DNA of 54,769 nucleotides from Alphaproteobacteria bacterium (lineage in GTDB: Bacteria > Pseudomonadota > Alphaproteobacteria > ATCC43930 > CGMCC-115725), in contig JAGWON010000021.1 of the NCBI GenBank assembly GCA_028871055.1, positions 1 through 54,769 of the forward strand, read 5' to 3'. Positions 1-7,851 of the stretch are shown piece after piece (position 1 is the first letter of the stretch; each line of letters begins with the position of its first letter). The notes under the pieces are model-generated. The model was not told the DNA's origin. It searched no databases and saw only the letters and a program-made list of their open reading frames with translations. Position numbers and translations under genes: made by a program.

Positions 1-101
1 CCAAAAGTATTAAGACAAATCAATAGTTTATTCATCGGCATGCGGTAGGGTCGGGCATCGTCCCGCAATCTCGCAGGCGTGCGCCGTGGCGAGGCGATTG
101 G

Positions 102-455
102 ATGGATGCCATGAGATCGGCGTATCCGAAGCTCATCGCCGGGATCGTTATGTTCACGCTGCTCGGCCTGATGAGCGGCGCGGGAATTGCCATGTTCCTG
201 TTCCTCGCGTCGCTGCCGATGGTGCAGCTGTTTCGCGACCCGTCTACCGCCTCGCAGGTGGTGATCGTCATCGGCGCTTTCGCCGGTATCGTCGCGGCGG
301 CGATCATCATCGCCGTCGGATCGACGAGCTGGAAAAAGCGGCTCGAAGCGGACCTCTACCGCGCCCAGCTGCAGGACCTTTATCCCGCTCCGTCGCCGCA
401 CAACCATCGCGAGGTGCCGCCGATGGCGCGGCGCCAGGCCGGCAACCGGCGCTAG
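102..455 (+). CDS. Small two-helix membrane protein, function unknown
   Basis: This 117-residue protein has two clear hydrophobic segments, about residues 11-38 and 52-73, followed by a basic, proline-rich soluble tail of about 40 residues. I do not recognise a family. The start at 102 is preceded by a GAGGCG-like ribosome-binding sequence, and a second in-frame ATG lies three codons later. The gene ends just before the promoter of the fluoride-riboswitch transcript, so it is probably a separate unit. It is likely an inner-membrane protein; no function can be inferred from context. Confidence 0.6.
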   Translation: MDAMRSAYPKLIAGIVMFTLLGLMSGAGIAMFLFLASLPMVQLFRDPSTASQVVIVIGAFAGIVAAAIIIAVGSTSWKKRLEADLYRAQLQDLYPAPSPHNHREVPPMARRQAGNRR

Positions 456-461
456 CGCGAG

Positions 462-490
462 TTGAACACAGGGCGCGTTTCTGCTATATC
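462..490 (+). promoter_or_regulatory. Sigma-70-type promoter for the fluoride-riboswitch transcript
   Basis: TTGAAC at 462-467 and TATATC at 485-490 are separated by exactly 17 bases. This predicts a transcript start near 497, about 9 bases before the first stem of the fluoride aptamer. Spacing, hexamer match and position all agree. Seen in sequence; transcription itself is inferred. Confidence 0.7.
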
Positions 491-505
491 AAGCTGCACC
501 GAAAA

Positions 506-584
506 GGGGATGGAGTTCCCCAAAATCGCCCGTCGGCTCGAGGCTCCGGGGCTAATGACTCCTACCGCGTAACGCGGCGGGGGT
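506..584 (+). ncRNA. Fluoride (crcB-type) riboswitch: aptamer 506-566 plus switching hairpin
   Basis: The 5' stem-loop GGGGATGGAGTTCCCC (506-521) and the downstream GCTAATGACTCCTACC (551-566) match the hallmark blocks of the fluoride riboswitch, as in the Bacillus cereus crcB leader. GCCC at 528-531 can pair with GGGC at 549-552 to form the second helix. GGAGT (512-516) is complementary to ACTCC (558-562), giving the family's pseudoknot. The ACTCC strand can instead pair with GGGGT (580-584) around the perfect CCGCG/CGCGG hairpin at 565-577, a mutually exclusive structure typical of a switch. The gene controlled is the antiporter starting at 654. Confidence 0.9.
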
Positions 585-591
585 GTGTCCG

Positions 592-616
592 AAACCCGCT
601 AGTGGCGGGTTTTTTT
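592..616 (+). terminator. Intrinsic terminator of the fluoride riboswitch
   Basis: ACCCGC (594-599) and GCGGGT (605-610) form a perfect stem with a five-base loop, followed directly by a run of T to 616. It lies 38 bases before the antiporter start, so it would cut transcription short when formed. GCGGG at 577-581 can pair with CCCGC at 595-599, which provides a competing antiterminator. Confidence 0.85.
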
Positions 617-653
617 GTGCCCGCGAATAGCGCAAACGAGAAGGAGAGCGGTG

Positions 654-1790
654 ATGGAGAACGTCTGGTTACAGTCGGCGCTATGGATGGCACTGGCCCT
701 GATTGCGGCGACCGCGTCAATCTGGATCACGATCTCAGCGGCGTTGTTCGAGATCGTCGTCGGTGCCGTCGCCGGCAACGTCATCGGCCTGCCGCTGGCG
801 CCATGGATCAACTACATCGCCGGCGTTGGCGCCGTTCTTCTCACGTTTCTCGCCGGCACAGACATCGATCCACATGTTGTAAAGAAGCATTTCTGGTCGA
901 GCATGACGATCGGTGTCATGGGCTTCCTCGCGCCCTATTTTGGTTGCCTGCTGCTCGCGCGCTACGGGCTCGGCTGGCCTTGGCCCCAGGCTCAAATCGG
1001 TGGTATTTCGCTGTCCACGACTTCGGTCGCCGTGGTTTACGCGGTGATGGTGGAGACTGGTTACAACCGTACGGAGCTCGGCAAGATCATCCTCGCCGCC
1101 TGCTTTATCAACGACATCGGTACAGTGCTGGCGCTCGGCCTGATCTTCGCCAACTACAATCTTTATCTGGCGCTATTCGCAATCGTCACGATCGCGGTCA
1201 TCGCCGCGCTGCCCTGGGTAGTGCCGCCGCTGTTCAAATGGATCGGCCGCCGCGCGAGCGAGCCCGAGATCAAGTTTATTTTTCTCGTATTGTTCGGCCT
1301 CGGCGGCCTCGCTGAGTTGGGCAAAAGCGAGGCCGTGTTGCCGGCCTATCTTGTCGGCATGGTGCTGGCACCATTCTTTCTGCGAAACCGCGAATTGCAA
1401 CGACGGATGCGCGCGATCTGCTTCGCCTTCCTGACGCCGTTTTATTTCCTCAAGGCGGGTTCGTTGATCGAAGCGCATGCGCTCGTCACCGGGGCCGGAC
1501 TCATCGCCCTTTTTCTCGCGGTCAAGATGGGGACCAAATTCCTCGGTATTCTACCCCTGACACGCTATTTCAAGTTCGAGCCACGCGAAGGCATGTACAC
1601 GACGATGATGATGTCGACAGGTCTGACCTTCGGCTCGATATCGGCACTGTTCGGCCTCAGCAACCACATCATCGATCAGGGCCAATACACGATCCTGCTG
1701 ACGGCGGTGATTGGCAGTGCGGTCGTGCCGACGCTCATAGCCCAGACCTGGTTCCATCCGAAGTTCGAGCCGCTCGAAGAGGACGCCTAG
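654..1790 (+). CDS. CPA2-family cation/proton antiporter under fluoride-riboswitch control
   Basis: The 378-residue protein is almost entirely hydrophobic, with about 11-12 membrane segments, and resembles KefB/NapA-type sodium(potassium)/proton exchangers (PF00999). The paired residues Asn153-Asp154 in FINDIG sit where this superfamily carries its ion-binding ND/DD pair. An ND pair is usually linked to electroneutral exchange, but the ion here is not known. The ATG at 654 is chosen because AAGGAGAG lies just upstream; a GTG at 651 is also possible. A fluoride riboswitch with terminator precedes it, so its expression should rise with fluoride. Known fluoride-riboswitch regulons include antiporters as well as crcB and CLC-F channels. 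No C-terminal TrkA-N domain is present, unlike full-length KefB. It may export fluoride-associated cations or help restore pH after HF entry; this is inference. Confidence 0.85.
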   Translation: MENVWLQSALWMALALIAATASIWITISAALFEIVVGAVAGNVIGLPLAPWINYIAGVGAVLLTFLAGTDIDPHVVKKHFWSSMTIGVMGFLAPYFGCLLLARYGLGWPWPQAQIGGISLSTTSVAVVYAVMVETGYNRTELGKIILAACFINDIGTVLALGLIFANYNLYLALFAIVTIAVIAALPWVVPPLFKWIGRRASEPEIKFIFLVLFGLGGLAELGKSEAVLPAYLVGMVLAPFFLRNRELQRRMRAICFAFLTPFYFLKAGSLIEAHALVTGAGLIALFLAVKMGTKFLGILPLTRYFKFEPREGMYTTMMMSTGLTFGSISALFGLSNHIIDQGQYTILLTAVIGSAVVPTLIAQTWFHPKFEPLEEDA

Positions 1791-2313
1791 GCGCGACCAG
1801 CCTGGCAGCAGGTTCGATCACAGCGCTTGGCGCCCTCGTACCTGTGTGGCACAGCCTGACGTCGTCTCACCCACATTGAGGTCGGCCGGGAAATGCAAAT
1901 AGTCGAACGCGGTTTCTCGCGTGAGTCGAGGAAACCGTGAGCGGCGACCAAAAATGATTTCTCGAATGATGTCACGGAAGGTCATTGAGCGCCCCTGCAG
2001 CGGGTCGAGGGGTATGCCCCTTCGAAAACCCGGCCCAGACGCAGCGAGCACGCTGCTCTGGAGCGCCTCCGGACCCTTCAGGGCATCCACACCCGCTTCG
2101 ATGAGTCCCTAGGACCATTTACGGGCTTGGGCGAAAAACGCCAGCCGGCACGCCGCTCGGCAAAACCGTTGTGGACTGCCGCCTGTTTGGCGCGGCACAA
2201 AATGCCTCCGGCACCAGATTCTCTTTCTCTTTTCGGCGCCGTTTTTTGAGACTCTCCTGATCCATACTCACCCCTCTACCTAGGGGTGCGGCCATGTGGT
2301 CGGCGAACGCGGA
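1791..2313. other. Gene-poor stretch, nothing firmly supported
   Basis: No gene is supported here. The only frame with a protein-like composition is a minus-strand one of 90 codons at 1818-2090; it has no recognisable family and no good ribosome-binding site. A perfect 7-bp inverted repeat, CACCCCT/AGGGGTG with a 6-base loop, lies at 2269-2288 just beyond the GIY-YIG relic's stop. It lacks a T-run in either direction, so calling it a terminator is uncertain. Confidence 0.5.
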
Positions 2314-2490
2314 CTATGCCAGCCCAAGGTGTGCCGGACAGAGCCGGCCAATGGCGTAAAATTCCAGGAGCGCCCGCTGCCGACGGCTGGGCACGACAAC
2401 GTATCGGTACCTATTATCCGTGGCGCGTAGGCTTCGTGCCATCTTTGCCCAAGTATTTTGCTGTGAACGACGACCTGTTTCGCATGTGAT
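2314..2490 (-). pseudogene. 3' fragment of a GIY-YIG nuclease-like gene
   Basis: The minus-strand frame ending at 2314 encodes YRYVVVPSRRQRALLEFYAI followed by GRLCPAHLGLA and a stop. This closely matches the C-terminus of the GIY-YIG protein at 53844-54254 in this window (RHRALLEAYAIGRLCPMHLG). Only about the last 55-60 residues are recognisable. The N-terminal GIY and YIG strands and catalytic Arg are absent, because the frame upstream runs into the 3' end of the CoxG-like gene. It is therefore a 5'-truncated relic. A start at 2547 could give a 77-residue product, but it would lack the active site. Confidence 0.7.
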
Positions 2491-2543
2491 CGGAGAGCCG
2501 CAGGCGAATCCCGCTTTTGCCCCGCACGCCGCGCGGCCGAATT

Positions 2544-3059
2544 TCATCTGAGCCCGAGCCATCCGAGCAGCTGCCGCCAGAGGTGTGTCAGCCGTCCTTC
2601 GGGGGACCGCGCCGGAGCCTCGGACTCCGGGGCACCACCGAAGCGCACTTTGAGCGACTGCGCGAACTGTGCCGTGCGCTCGGTGGCTCGACGCTCGAAC
2701 AGGCGATCGACGACTGGTTTGAGCGGTCCCCGGCCGGTAACCTGGACCAGGCTCGCGAGCTCCGTGCCCAGCCCTATCGCGTGCAGGCGGACGTCGATTT
2801 CGATATCGACATGCTCTGCTGTCGCGACGGCATGCAGGCTGTGCGGCGGGTCCTCCGCATCGATGCGGGCGGTCAGCTCGACGCGGAGGGGTACGACGCC
2901 GACCTTCTCCACGACCGTCAGCTCGGCGGTCGCATCGTCGACGCGGCGCAGGCGCTCGACGCCTGGGATGCAGGCGCACAGCGATTCGAAGTCACGAATG
3001 AACCGCCAGACGACGTCGGGCGAGGTCGGTACTATGAACACCGCCTCACGCCGATGCAT
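2544..3059 (-). CDS. CoxG-like SRPBCC-fold protein
   Basis: This 171-residue protein starts MHRREAVFIVPTSPDVVWRF, the first strand and helix of the SRPBCC/Bet v1 fold. It continues with the CIPGVERL motif typical of the carbon monoxide dehydrogenase subunit G (CoxG) family (PF06240). CoxG in Oligotropha anchors a molybdenum hydroxylase to the membrane. No cox structural genes are present here, so a general hydrophobic-ligand or assembly role is more likely. The C-terminal 35 residues are a variable linker plus a short Trp/Leu-rich segment (LWRQLLGWLGL) that could associate with a membrane. Its ATG shares one base with the TGA of the FAD oxidoreductase upstream (TGATG), implying translational coupling in one operon. 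Confidence 0.8.
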   Translation of the reverse strand: MHRREAVFIVPTSPDVVWRFIRDFESLCACIPGVERLRRVDDATAELTVVEKVGVVPLRVELTARIDAEDPPHSLHAVATAEHVDIEIDVRLHAIGLGTELASLVQVTGRGPLKPVVDRLFERRATERTAQFAQSLKVRFGGAPESEAPARSPEGRLTHLWRQLLGWLGLR

Positions 3060-4627
3060 CAATCCCACCACTTGTTGAGCCCGAAGTCGCCCGCGATCAC
3101 GCCAGCCGCGTTGTGGCCCGCGCCGGCGTGCACGCCGCCGCCCGGGTGGCAGGAGCCGCCGCACATGTACAGACCTTCGACCGGAGAGCGGTAGTGCGAC
3201 CAGCCGGCGAAGGGCCGGAAGTAACCCAACTGGTCAGGCGACAGGTCGCCTACGACGTCAACGCCGTTGATCAGGTTGTCGTTGTTGCGCTCGGTGTCGG
3301 TCGGGTCCTGGATCTTCATCGCCAGGATCTTGTCCTGTGTCATATTCGGCGCATACGAGCGCCATAGCCCGAGCACGCGTGCAGCATAGTCCTCGCGCAG
3401 CACGCCCCAGCCCTCCGGACCGCCGGTTTCCAGCCTGTACGGCGCGTACTGCCAGACGACGGCCGTGTGCTTGCCCGCCGGCGCCTGAGAAGGATCGTGC
3501 AACGTCGGCATGCAGATCTGCAGCATCTCCTTTTGCGGCGGGCGGCCCATCGCGATCTCCTGGTAGGCGCGCACCTGCTCCATCATGTCGCCGCCGAACA
3601 TCTCTTGGCTGAACGTCGTGTTCACCGGCGGGTTGCCGGCCGCGGCGCGATACTGAGGCGGCTCTGAGAGCGCGAGGTGCAGGACGAGCAGCGAGCGCCC
3701 GCGCGCGTGGTAGTTGCGTACGCGCCGGACGAACGAATCCGGAAGATGCTCCTCTCCGACCATGTGCAAGAAGCTCTTTTTCGGCTCGATATTAGTGATC
3801 ACCGCCTTGGTGGCGTCGACCGTTTGGCCGTCTGCCAGCTCAACGCCGACCGCGCGGTTGCCGCGCAGCCGGATGCGCTTTACCGCCGCGCCCATGCGCA
3901 CTTTGCCGCCGTGCGCCTCGACCGCACGCCGCAGCCCTTCGGCGAGCTGCTGCGAGCCACCGACGCAGATCGGCGCCTCGCCGGTCAGGATGCGCAGCAG
4001 GCAGATCCATCCCAGCCCAAACTGGTCGGGTGCGAATCCGAGCACGGTCACCCGCGTGAGGAAATGGACCTTCACCTCGTCGCTGTCGAACAGCTCGTTC
4101 AGCAGCTGCGCCGGCGTGCTCATCTGCCACTGCAACAGCGTGTTGCCTTCTTCTGACTTCTCGAGCTCCGCGCTTTGCACCGAGGGCGGCAGGGGTGGCG
4201 AATACATCAGGGGATGAATCGTCGACTCGATGAACTCGCCGTAGTCGGCAACGAGCTCCTTGTAGGTTTTCGCGTCACGAGCCGAGAATTTGCCGAGCTC
4301 CGTGGCCATTCTTTCGGGCTCGCGATACATCACGATGCTCCGGTGGTCGGGGAAGATCGTGCCGCGCGGGTGCTCGGGGTAGACGTAGCGCACGCCATGG
4401 CGCTCGAGCTCAAGATCGCGGTAAACCGGGCTCGAGGGGATGTGGGTGTGCACGACCGAGCAGATGTTGTGCTTGAAGCCCGGCAGCGTCACTTCCTCGG
4501 TGTGGCAGGCGCCGCCTACCCGACGGTTGCGCTCGAGCACCAGGACCGACGCGCCGGTGCGGGCGAGATACGCAGCGCAGGCGAGGCCGTTGTGTCCGGC
4601 GCCGATGACGATGAAGTCGGGGTCCAT
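3059..4627 (-). CDS. FAD-dependent oxidoreductase, PYROXD2/phytoene-desaturase-like
   Basis: The 522-residue protein opens with the FAD-binding Rossmann motif GAGHNG (residues 9-14) and the ribose-binding Glu32 in LVLERN. It closes with a second FAD-contact region containing YMCGGSCHPGGGVHAGAGHN. This architecture belongs to COG1233, the phytoene dehydrogenase/RetSat/PYROXD2 group, which oxidises or saturates C-C bonds in hydrophobic substrates. The start at 4627 puts the Rossmann strand at the N-terminus, as is usual; an upstream in-frame extension is not family-like. It is the second gene of a three-gene minus-strand operon with the MetE-like and CoxG-like genes. The substrate is unknown; no carotenoid genes are nearby, so carotenoid synthesis is unlikely. 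Confidence 0.85.
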   Translation of the reverse strand: MDPDFIVIGAGHNGLACAAYLARTGASVLVLERNRRVGGACHTEEVTLPGFKHNICSVVHTHIPSSPVYRDLELERHGVRYVYPEHPRGTIFPDHRSIVMYREPERMATELGKFSARDAKTYKELVADYGEFIESTIHPLMYSPPLPPSVQSAELEKSEEGNTLLQWQMSTPAQLLNELFDSDEVKVHFLTRVTVLGFAPDQFGLGWICLLRILTGEAPICVGGSQQLAEGLRRAVEAHGGKVRMGAAVKRIRLRGNRAVGVELADGQTVDATKAVITNIEPKKSFLHMVGEEHLPDSFVRRVRNYHARGRSLLVLHLALSEPPQYRAAAGNPPVNTTFSQEMFGGDMMEQVRAYQEIAMGRPPQKEMLQICMPTLHDPSQAPAGKHTAVVWQYAPYRLETGGPEGWGVLREDYAARVLGLWRSYAPNMTQDKILAMKIQDPTDTERNNDNLINGVDVVGDLSPDQLGYFRPFAGWSHYRSPVEGLYMCGGSCHPGGGVHAGAGHNAAGVIAGDFGLNKWWD

Positions 4628-4661
4628 GAAAGCATCTCTTTTAGTCGCTGCGCCGCGCGCG

Positions 4662-5741
4662 TCACCGTGCCTGCTGCTGCGCCGCCGATAGGGGCTTGAC
4701 CTCGCCTTGGCCCACCGGCATCGCCTGCGTCCGATTGCGCCCTTCGTAGAGATCGCGCCCGGCGACAAGCGCGCGGATCTTGCCGTCGGCGACGGTGCGC
4801 TTCAGCATCCAGAAACCGCAGTCTGGATTTATGTATTTGATGCGGTTTTTGCCCAGAAGGGCCTCCGCCCGTTCGAGCCAACGCGCGATTGCATCGGCCG
4901 ATTCAATCTCCGTGGATTTGACGTCGACGACGCCAAGTCCGATACCGATCTCCGGCCGAAGATCGCGAAACACGGCGAGCTCTTCCGGCGGGCGGTGGGC
5001 CATTTCGATCACGATATGATCGGCATGGAGCGCGTTTAGGTACGAGAGGAGTTGCGCCCAAGCGCCTTTCTGGATCGACTGGCCGCCGTAATTCCCGAAG
5101 CACAAGTGAACCGCAGGAACCGTTCGGATGGATTCCAGGATGCGGTTGATTGCGGTCGCGGCCCACGGCCATTCGTCCGGACTGCCCGGTAGGTTCGCTT
5201 CGTCGACTTGAACGACGTCGGCGTCGAGATAGCGCACCTGCTCGGCGAGCGCCGCCGCGATGGCCATCGCCAGATCGGGCACGCTCTTGTAATGCTTGTC
5301 CACGAGCGTCTTGGCCAGCATGTGTGGACCGGTGAGCGTGAACTTGAAGGGGCGCGTCGCGAGGCGCTTGGCCCGCGCGCAAGCTTGCGGTAGGTCGAGG
5401 GCCCCGCAGCCGACTGGACCTTCGACCACGGCTGGCGGCCGCGTCCGGAAGCCCATGCCGCGCTGAGCCCGGTAAGCGACGAGCTCGTCGAATGTGACAG
5501 CCGTGCGAGCGCCCGCAAGCGGCCGCACGAAATACTCGATCATGCCATTGGTTTCGGGATGATTGACGTCGAAGCGGTAGAGTTCGCCGTCGCACACGAG
5601 GTCGATGCCCGCCCGCTCCTGGGTGTGCAGCACGACCCGCGTCGCATCCACCAGCGCCTGCTCCGAAGGCAAGGCGGCGAGCCAGTCTGGAACTGGATAT
5701 GACCCGACCACGGTGGTCTTGATCCGAGGCTCCGCCATCAT
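4662..5741 (-). CDS. MetE catalytic-domain-like methyltransferase (UROD/MetE superfamily)
   Basis: The 359-residue protein matches only the C-terminal catalytic half of cobalamin-independent methionine synthase. The zinc ligands are in place: His212 and Cys214 in HLCFG, Glu246 in VIEMAH and Cys308 in NPDCGFW. An N-terminal VVGSYP also matches the family. Full MetE is about 750 residues; stand-alone cores of this size include archaeal MetE-type enzymes, the MesD group and epoxyalkane:coenzyme M transferases, all of which activate a thiol on zinc. The first ATG after a GGGGA site is at 5741; the codon before it is TTG. It heads the operon with the FAD and CoxG-like genes, divergent from the SDR gene. 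A role in methyl or thiol transfer within this catabolic locus is inferred; methionine synthesis is possible but not favoured by context. Confidence 0.8.
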   Translation of the reverse strand: MMAEPRIKTTVVGSYPVPDWLAALPSEQALVDATRVVLHTQERAGIDLVCDGELYRFDVNHPETNGMIEYFVRPLAGARTAVTFDELVAYRAQRGMGFRTRPPAVVEGPVGCGALDLPQACARAKRLATRPFKFTLTGPHMLAKTLVDKHYKSVPDLAMAIAAALAEQVRYLDADVVQVDEANLPGSPDEWPWAATAINRILESIRTVPAVHLCFGNYGGQSIQKGAWAQLLSYLNALHADHIVIEMAHRPPEELAVFRDLRPEIGIGLGVVDVKSTEIESADAIARWLERAEALLGKNRIKYINPDCGFWMLKRTVADGKIRALVAGRDLYEGRNRTQAMPVGQGEVKPLSAAQQQAR

Positions 5742-5797
5742 CAACGTGTCCCCATGCTTGGCATCTCGGGGGTCCTTGCTGTGCCCGCGATAGGACG

Positions 5798-5825
5798 TTA
5801 ATATCCGTTCCCACTAAGTATCCAA
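5798..5825 (-). promoter_or_regulatory. Candidate promoter of the MetE-like/FAD/CoxG operon
   Basis: On the minus strand TTGGAT (5825-5820) and TATTAA (5803-5798) are 16 bases apart. This puts the transcript start near 5791, about 50 bases before the MetE-like ATG. The -35 hexamer lies inside the 16-bp inverted repeat at 5818-5833, so a repressor bound there would block polymerase. Confidence 0.55.
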
Positions 5826-5833
5826 CTGGTTAC
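5818..5833. promoter_or_regulatory. Candidate TetR operator (copy 2)
   Basis: GTATCCAACTGGTTAC is an imperfect inverted repeat; including the flanking AA/TT it is symmetric at 8 of 10 positions per half. It matches the reverse complement of the repeat at 8928-8943, beside the tetR gene, at 13 of 16 bases. It sits between the divergent MetE-like and SDR genes. The shared consensus, in the orientation of copy 1, is GTAACYRGTTGGWTAC. Binding by the local TetR is inferred. Confidence 0.6.
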
Positions 5834-5911
5834 TTCTAGCGTCAATCGCGATTGCCGATATGACGCCTGTCGCTCGCAGAAGGTTTCTCGACATCGAGAT
5901 CGGCCGAAGCC

Positions 5912-6967
5912 ATGCCGCCCGACATAACCACGCCCAAAGACGCCGTCGCCTGGCCCGACCGGTTCGTCGACGAGGACCACCTCGAAGAATTCATGACGAC
6001 ACCGTCGCCGGCGCTAACGGCGGCGCTGCGCGACGTGCGCGGCGACCTCATGGTGCTTGGGATCGGCGGCAAGATGGGGCCGACGCTGGCGCGGCTCGCC
6101 CGCCGCGCCGCGCCCGACCGGCGGATATTCGGTGTTGCGCGTTTCAGCGAGGCGGGTCTGCGCGAGAAGCTCGAATCGTGGGGCATTGAATGCATCGGCG
6201 CCGATCTGCTCGAGCGCGAGGCGATCGCGCGCCTGCCCAAGCCGCCGAACGTCATTTTCATGGCCGGCCGGAAGTTCGGCACGACCGGACGCGAGGACCT
6301 GACCTGGGCAATGAACGTCCTGGTTCCGTCGATGGTGGCTGAGACATTCAAGGAATCGCGCATCGTCGCCTTCTCGACGGGTAACGTTTATCCCTTCGTC
6401 AACGTGCTGCATGGCGGCGCGACAGAGGCGATGACGCTCGATCCGCGCGGCGCCTACGCGAATTCCTGCGTCGGACGAGAACGCATGTTCGAATATTTCT
6501 CGCGTGAATACGGCACACCCGGCCGCCTGATTCGGCTCAACTATGCGATCGACATGCGCTATGGCGTGCTGCGCGACGTCGCGCAGAAGGTGCTGGCGGG
6601 GCACGAAATCGACCTCGCCGTCGGCCATACCAATGTCATCTGGCAGGGCGATGCCAATAGCATCGTGCTGCGGACGCTCGGCCAATGCACCACGCCGACC
6701 CAGCCGCTCAATGTCAGCGGGCCGGAAACCGCGAGTATCCGCGCGGTCGCCGAAGCGTTCGGCGCGCGCTTCGGCAAGCCGCCGCGCTTCGTTGGCAGCG
6801 AGGCGGCAATGGGCTGGCTTATCAATTCAGCGGAGGCGCATCGGCTGTTTGGCTATCCGACCGTTCCGCTCGGGCGCATGATCGATTGGGTCGCTGACTG
6901 GGCAAGCCGCGGAATGCGCAGCCTCGGCAAGGAAACGCATTACGACAGCCGCGATGGCAGCTTCTGA
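5912..6967 (+). CDS. NAD(P)-dependent epimerase/dehydratase-like SDR protein
   Basis: This 351-residue extended-SDR-like protein has the Rossmann motif GIGGKMG at residues 50-56, the FSTGNVY strand with the usual Ser/Thr at about 165, and Tyr182 in GAYANSC. The canonical extended-SDR active site is YxxxK; here the +4 position is Cys186, so the catalytic lysine is missing or displaced. There are about 45 residues before the Rossmann strand; a later start at 5993 would shorten this to about 20. The gene overlaps the following GNAT gene by 14 bases, so the two are co-expressed. It is divergent from the MetE-like operon and shares its operator region. It probably binds NAD(P); reaction and substrate are unknown. 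Confidence 0.75.
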   Translation: MPPDITTPKDAVAWPDRFVDEDHLEEFMTTPSPALTAALRDVRGDLMVLGIGGKMGPTLARLARRAAPDRRIFGVARFSEAGLREKLESWGIECIGADLLEREAIARLPKPPNVIFMAGRKFGTTGREDLTWAMNVLVPSMVAETFKESRIVAFSTGNVYPFVNVLHGGATEAMTLDPRGAYANSCVGRERMFEYFSREYGTPGRLIRLNYAIDMRYGVLRDVAQKVLAGHEIDLAVGHTNVIWQGDANSIVLRTLGQCTTPTQPLNVSGPETASIRAVAEAFGARFGKPPRFVGSEAAMGWLINSAEAHRLFGYPTVPLGRMIDWVADWASRGMRSLGKETHYDSRDGSF

Positions 6968-7838
6968 TCGCGGCTTGCCGCCTGGCATCGTCGCGCGACC
7001 CTTACATGAAAGTGATTTGGATGCGGCGTTGGCGTTGTCCCGGGAGGCCGGCTGGAACCAGGTCGCCGCCGATTGGCGAATCTTTCTCGAACTTGGCAGC
7101 GCCGTCGGGCTTATGCGCGGCGACGGGTCATTAATTGCGACGGCAGCTACGCTGCCCTACGATCGTCGTTTCGCCTGGATCAGCATGGTTCTCGTCGCCG
7201 CGGCGGAGCGCCGCCAAGGCCTCGCACGCTGGCTGCTGCGCCACTGCATCGACGAGTTGTTGGCGCGGAACCTGGTACCTGTCCTCGACGCAACGCCGGC
7301 GGGCCGGGCCGTCTATGTTGATCTTGGCTTCCGGGATAGCTGGACCATGCGCCGGCTGGTCGGCCGCACGATTCGGATGCCGAATGAAGCCATCGAGTGC
7401 GCCGCGGCGACGCTGCGCGCACTCGAAGCGCGCGATTGGCCACAGGTCATCGCTTACGACACAGCGATCTTTGGTGCAGACCGCGGCGCGCTGCTGCGCC
7501 GCCTCGCGAACCGCCTGCCGGCGGCCGCGCTCGTCGCCGAGCACCGCAGCCGACTCGTCGGTTTTCTGCTCGGCCGCGACGGCCGGAGCATGAGCCAACT
7601 CGGTCCCTTGGCGGCGGAGGATGACCGCATCGCAATCGCCCTGCTCGCGCAGGCCATCGCCGCGGTGCCGGCGCCACTTGCGATCGACCTGCCCGATCGC
7701 CATGCCGCACTCGGCGACCGGCTGGCTATGCTCGGCTTCTGTGTCGAGCGGCCGCTGACGCGGATGGTCTACGGCCGATCCATCGCCTTCGACGACGGCG
7801 CGCGGCTTTTCGCCGTCGCCGGGCCAGAACTCGGCTGA
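6954..7838 (+). CDS. Tandem GNAT-fold acetyltransferase
   Basis: The 294-residue protein has an N-terminal GNAT domain with the acetyl-CoA pyrophosphate loop RRQGLA at about residues 86-91, preceded by the strand [11 protein letters not shown] second, more divergent GNAT-like half follows (about 140-290), as in YitH-type proteins with a C-terminal acetyltransferase-like domain. Its ATG lies within the 3' end of the SDR gene (14-base overlap), so the two form one transcript. It converges on the solute-binding-protein gene, 13 bases away. It probably modifies an amine or hydroxyl on the locus's substrate or product; which one cannot be told. Confidence 0.8.
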   Translation: MAASDRGLPPGIVARPLHESDLDAALALSREAGWNQVAADWRIFLELGSAVGLMRGDGSLIATAATLPYDRRFAWISMVLVAAAERRQGLARWLLRHCIDELLARNLVPVLDATPAGRAVYVDLGFRDSWTMRRLVGRTIRMPNEAIECAAATLRALEARDWPQVIAYDTAIFGADRGALLRRLANRLPAAALVAEHRSRLVGFLLGRDGRSMSQLGPLAAEDDRIAIALLAQAIAAVPAPLAIDLPDRHAALGDRLAMLGFCVERPLTRMVYGRSIAFDDGARLFAVAGPELG

Positions 7839-7851
7839 ACCAGGTGCCGAT

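Noticed and set aside
3059-4627. Carotenoid phytoene desaturase
   Set aside because: Only the flavin fold is shared; no crtB or crtE genes are near, and the C-terminal motif fits the PYROXD2-like group better.
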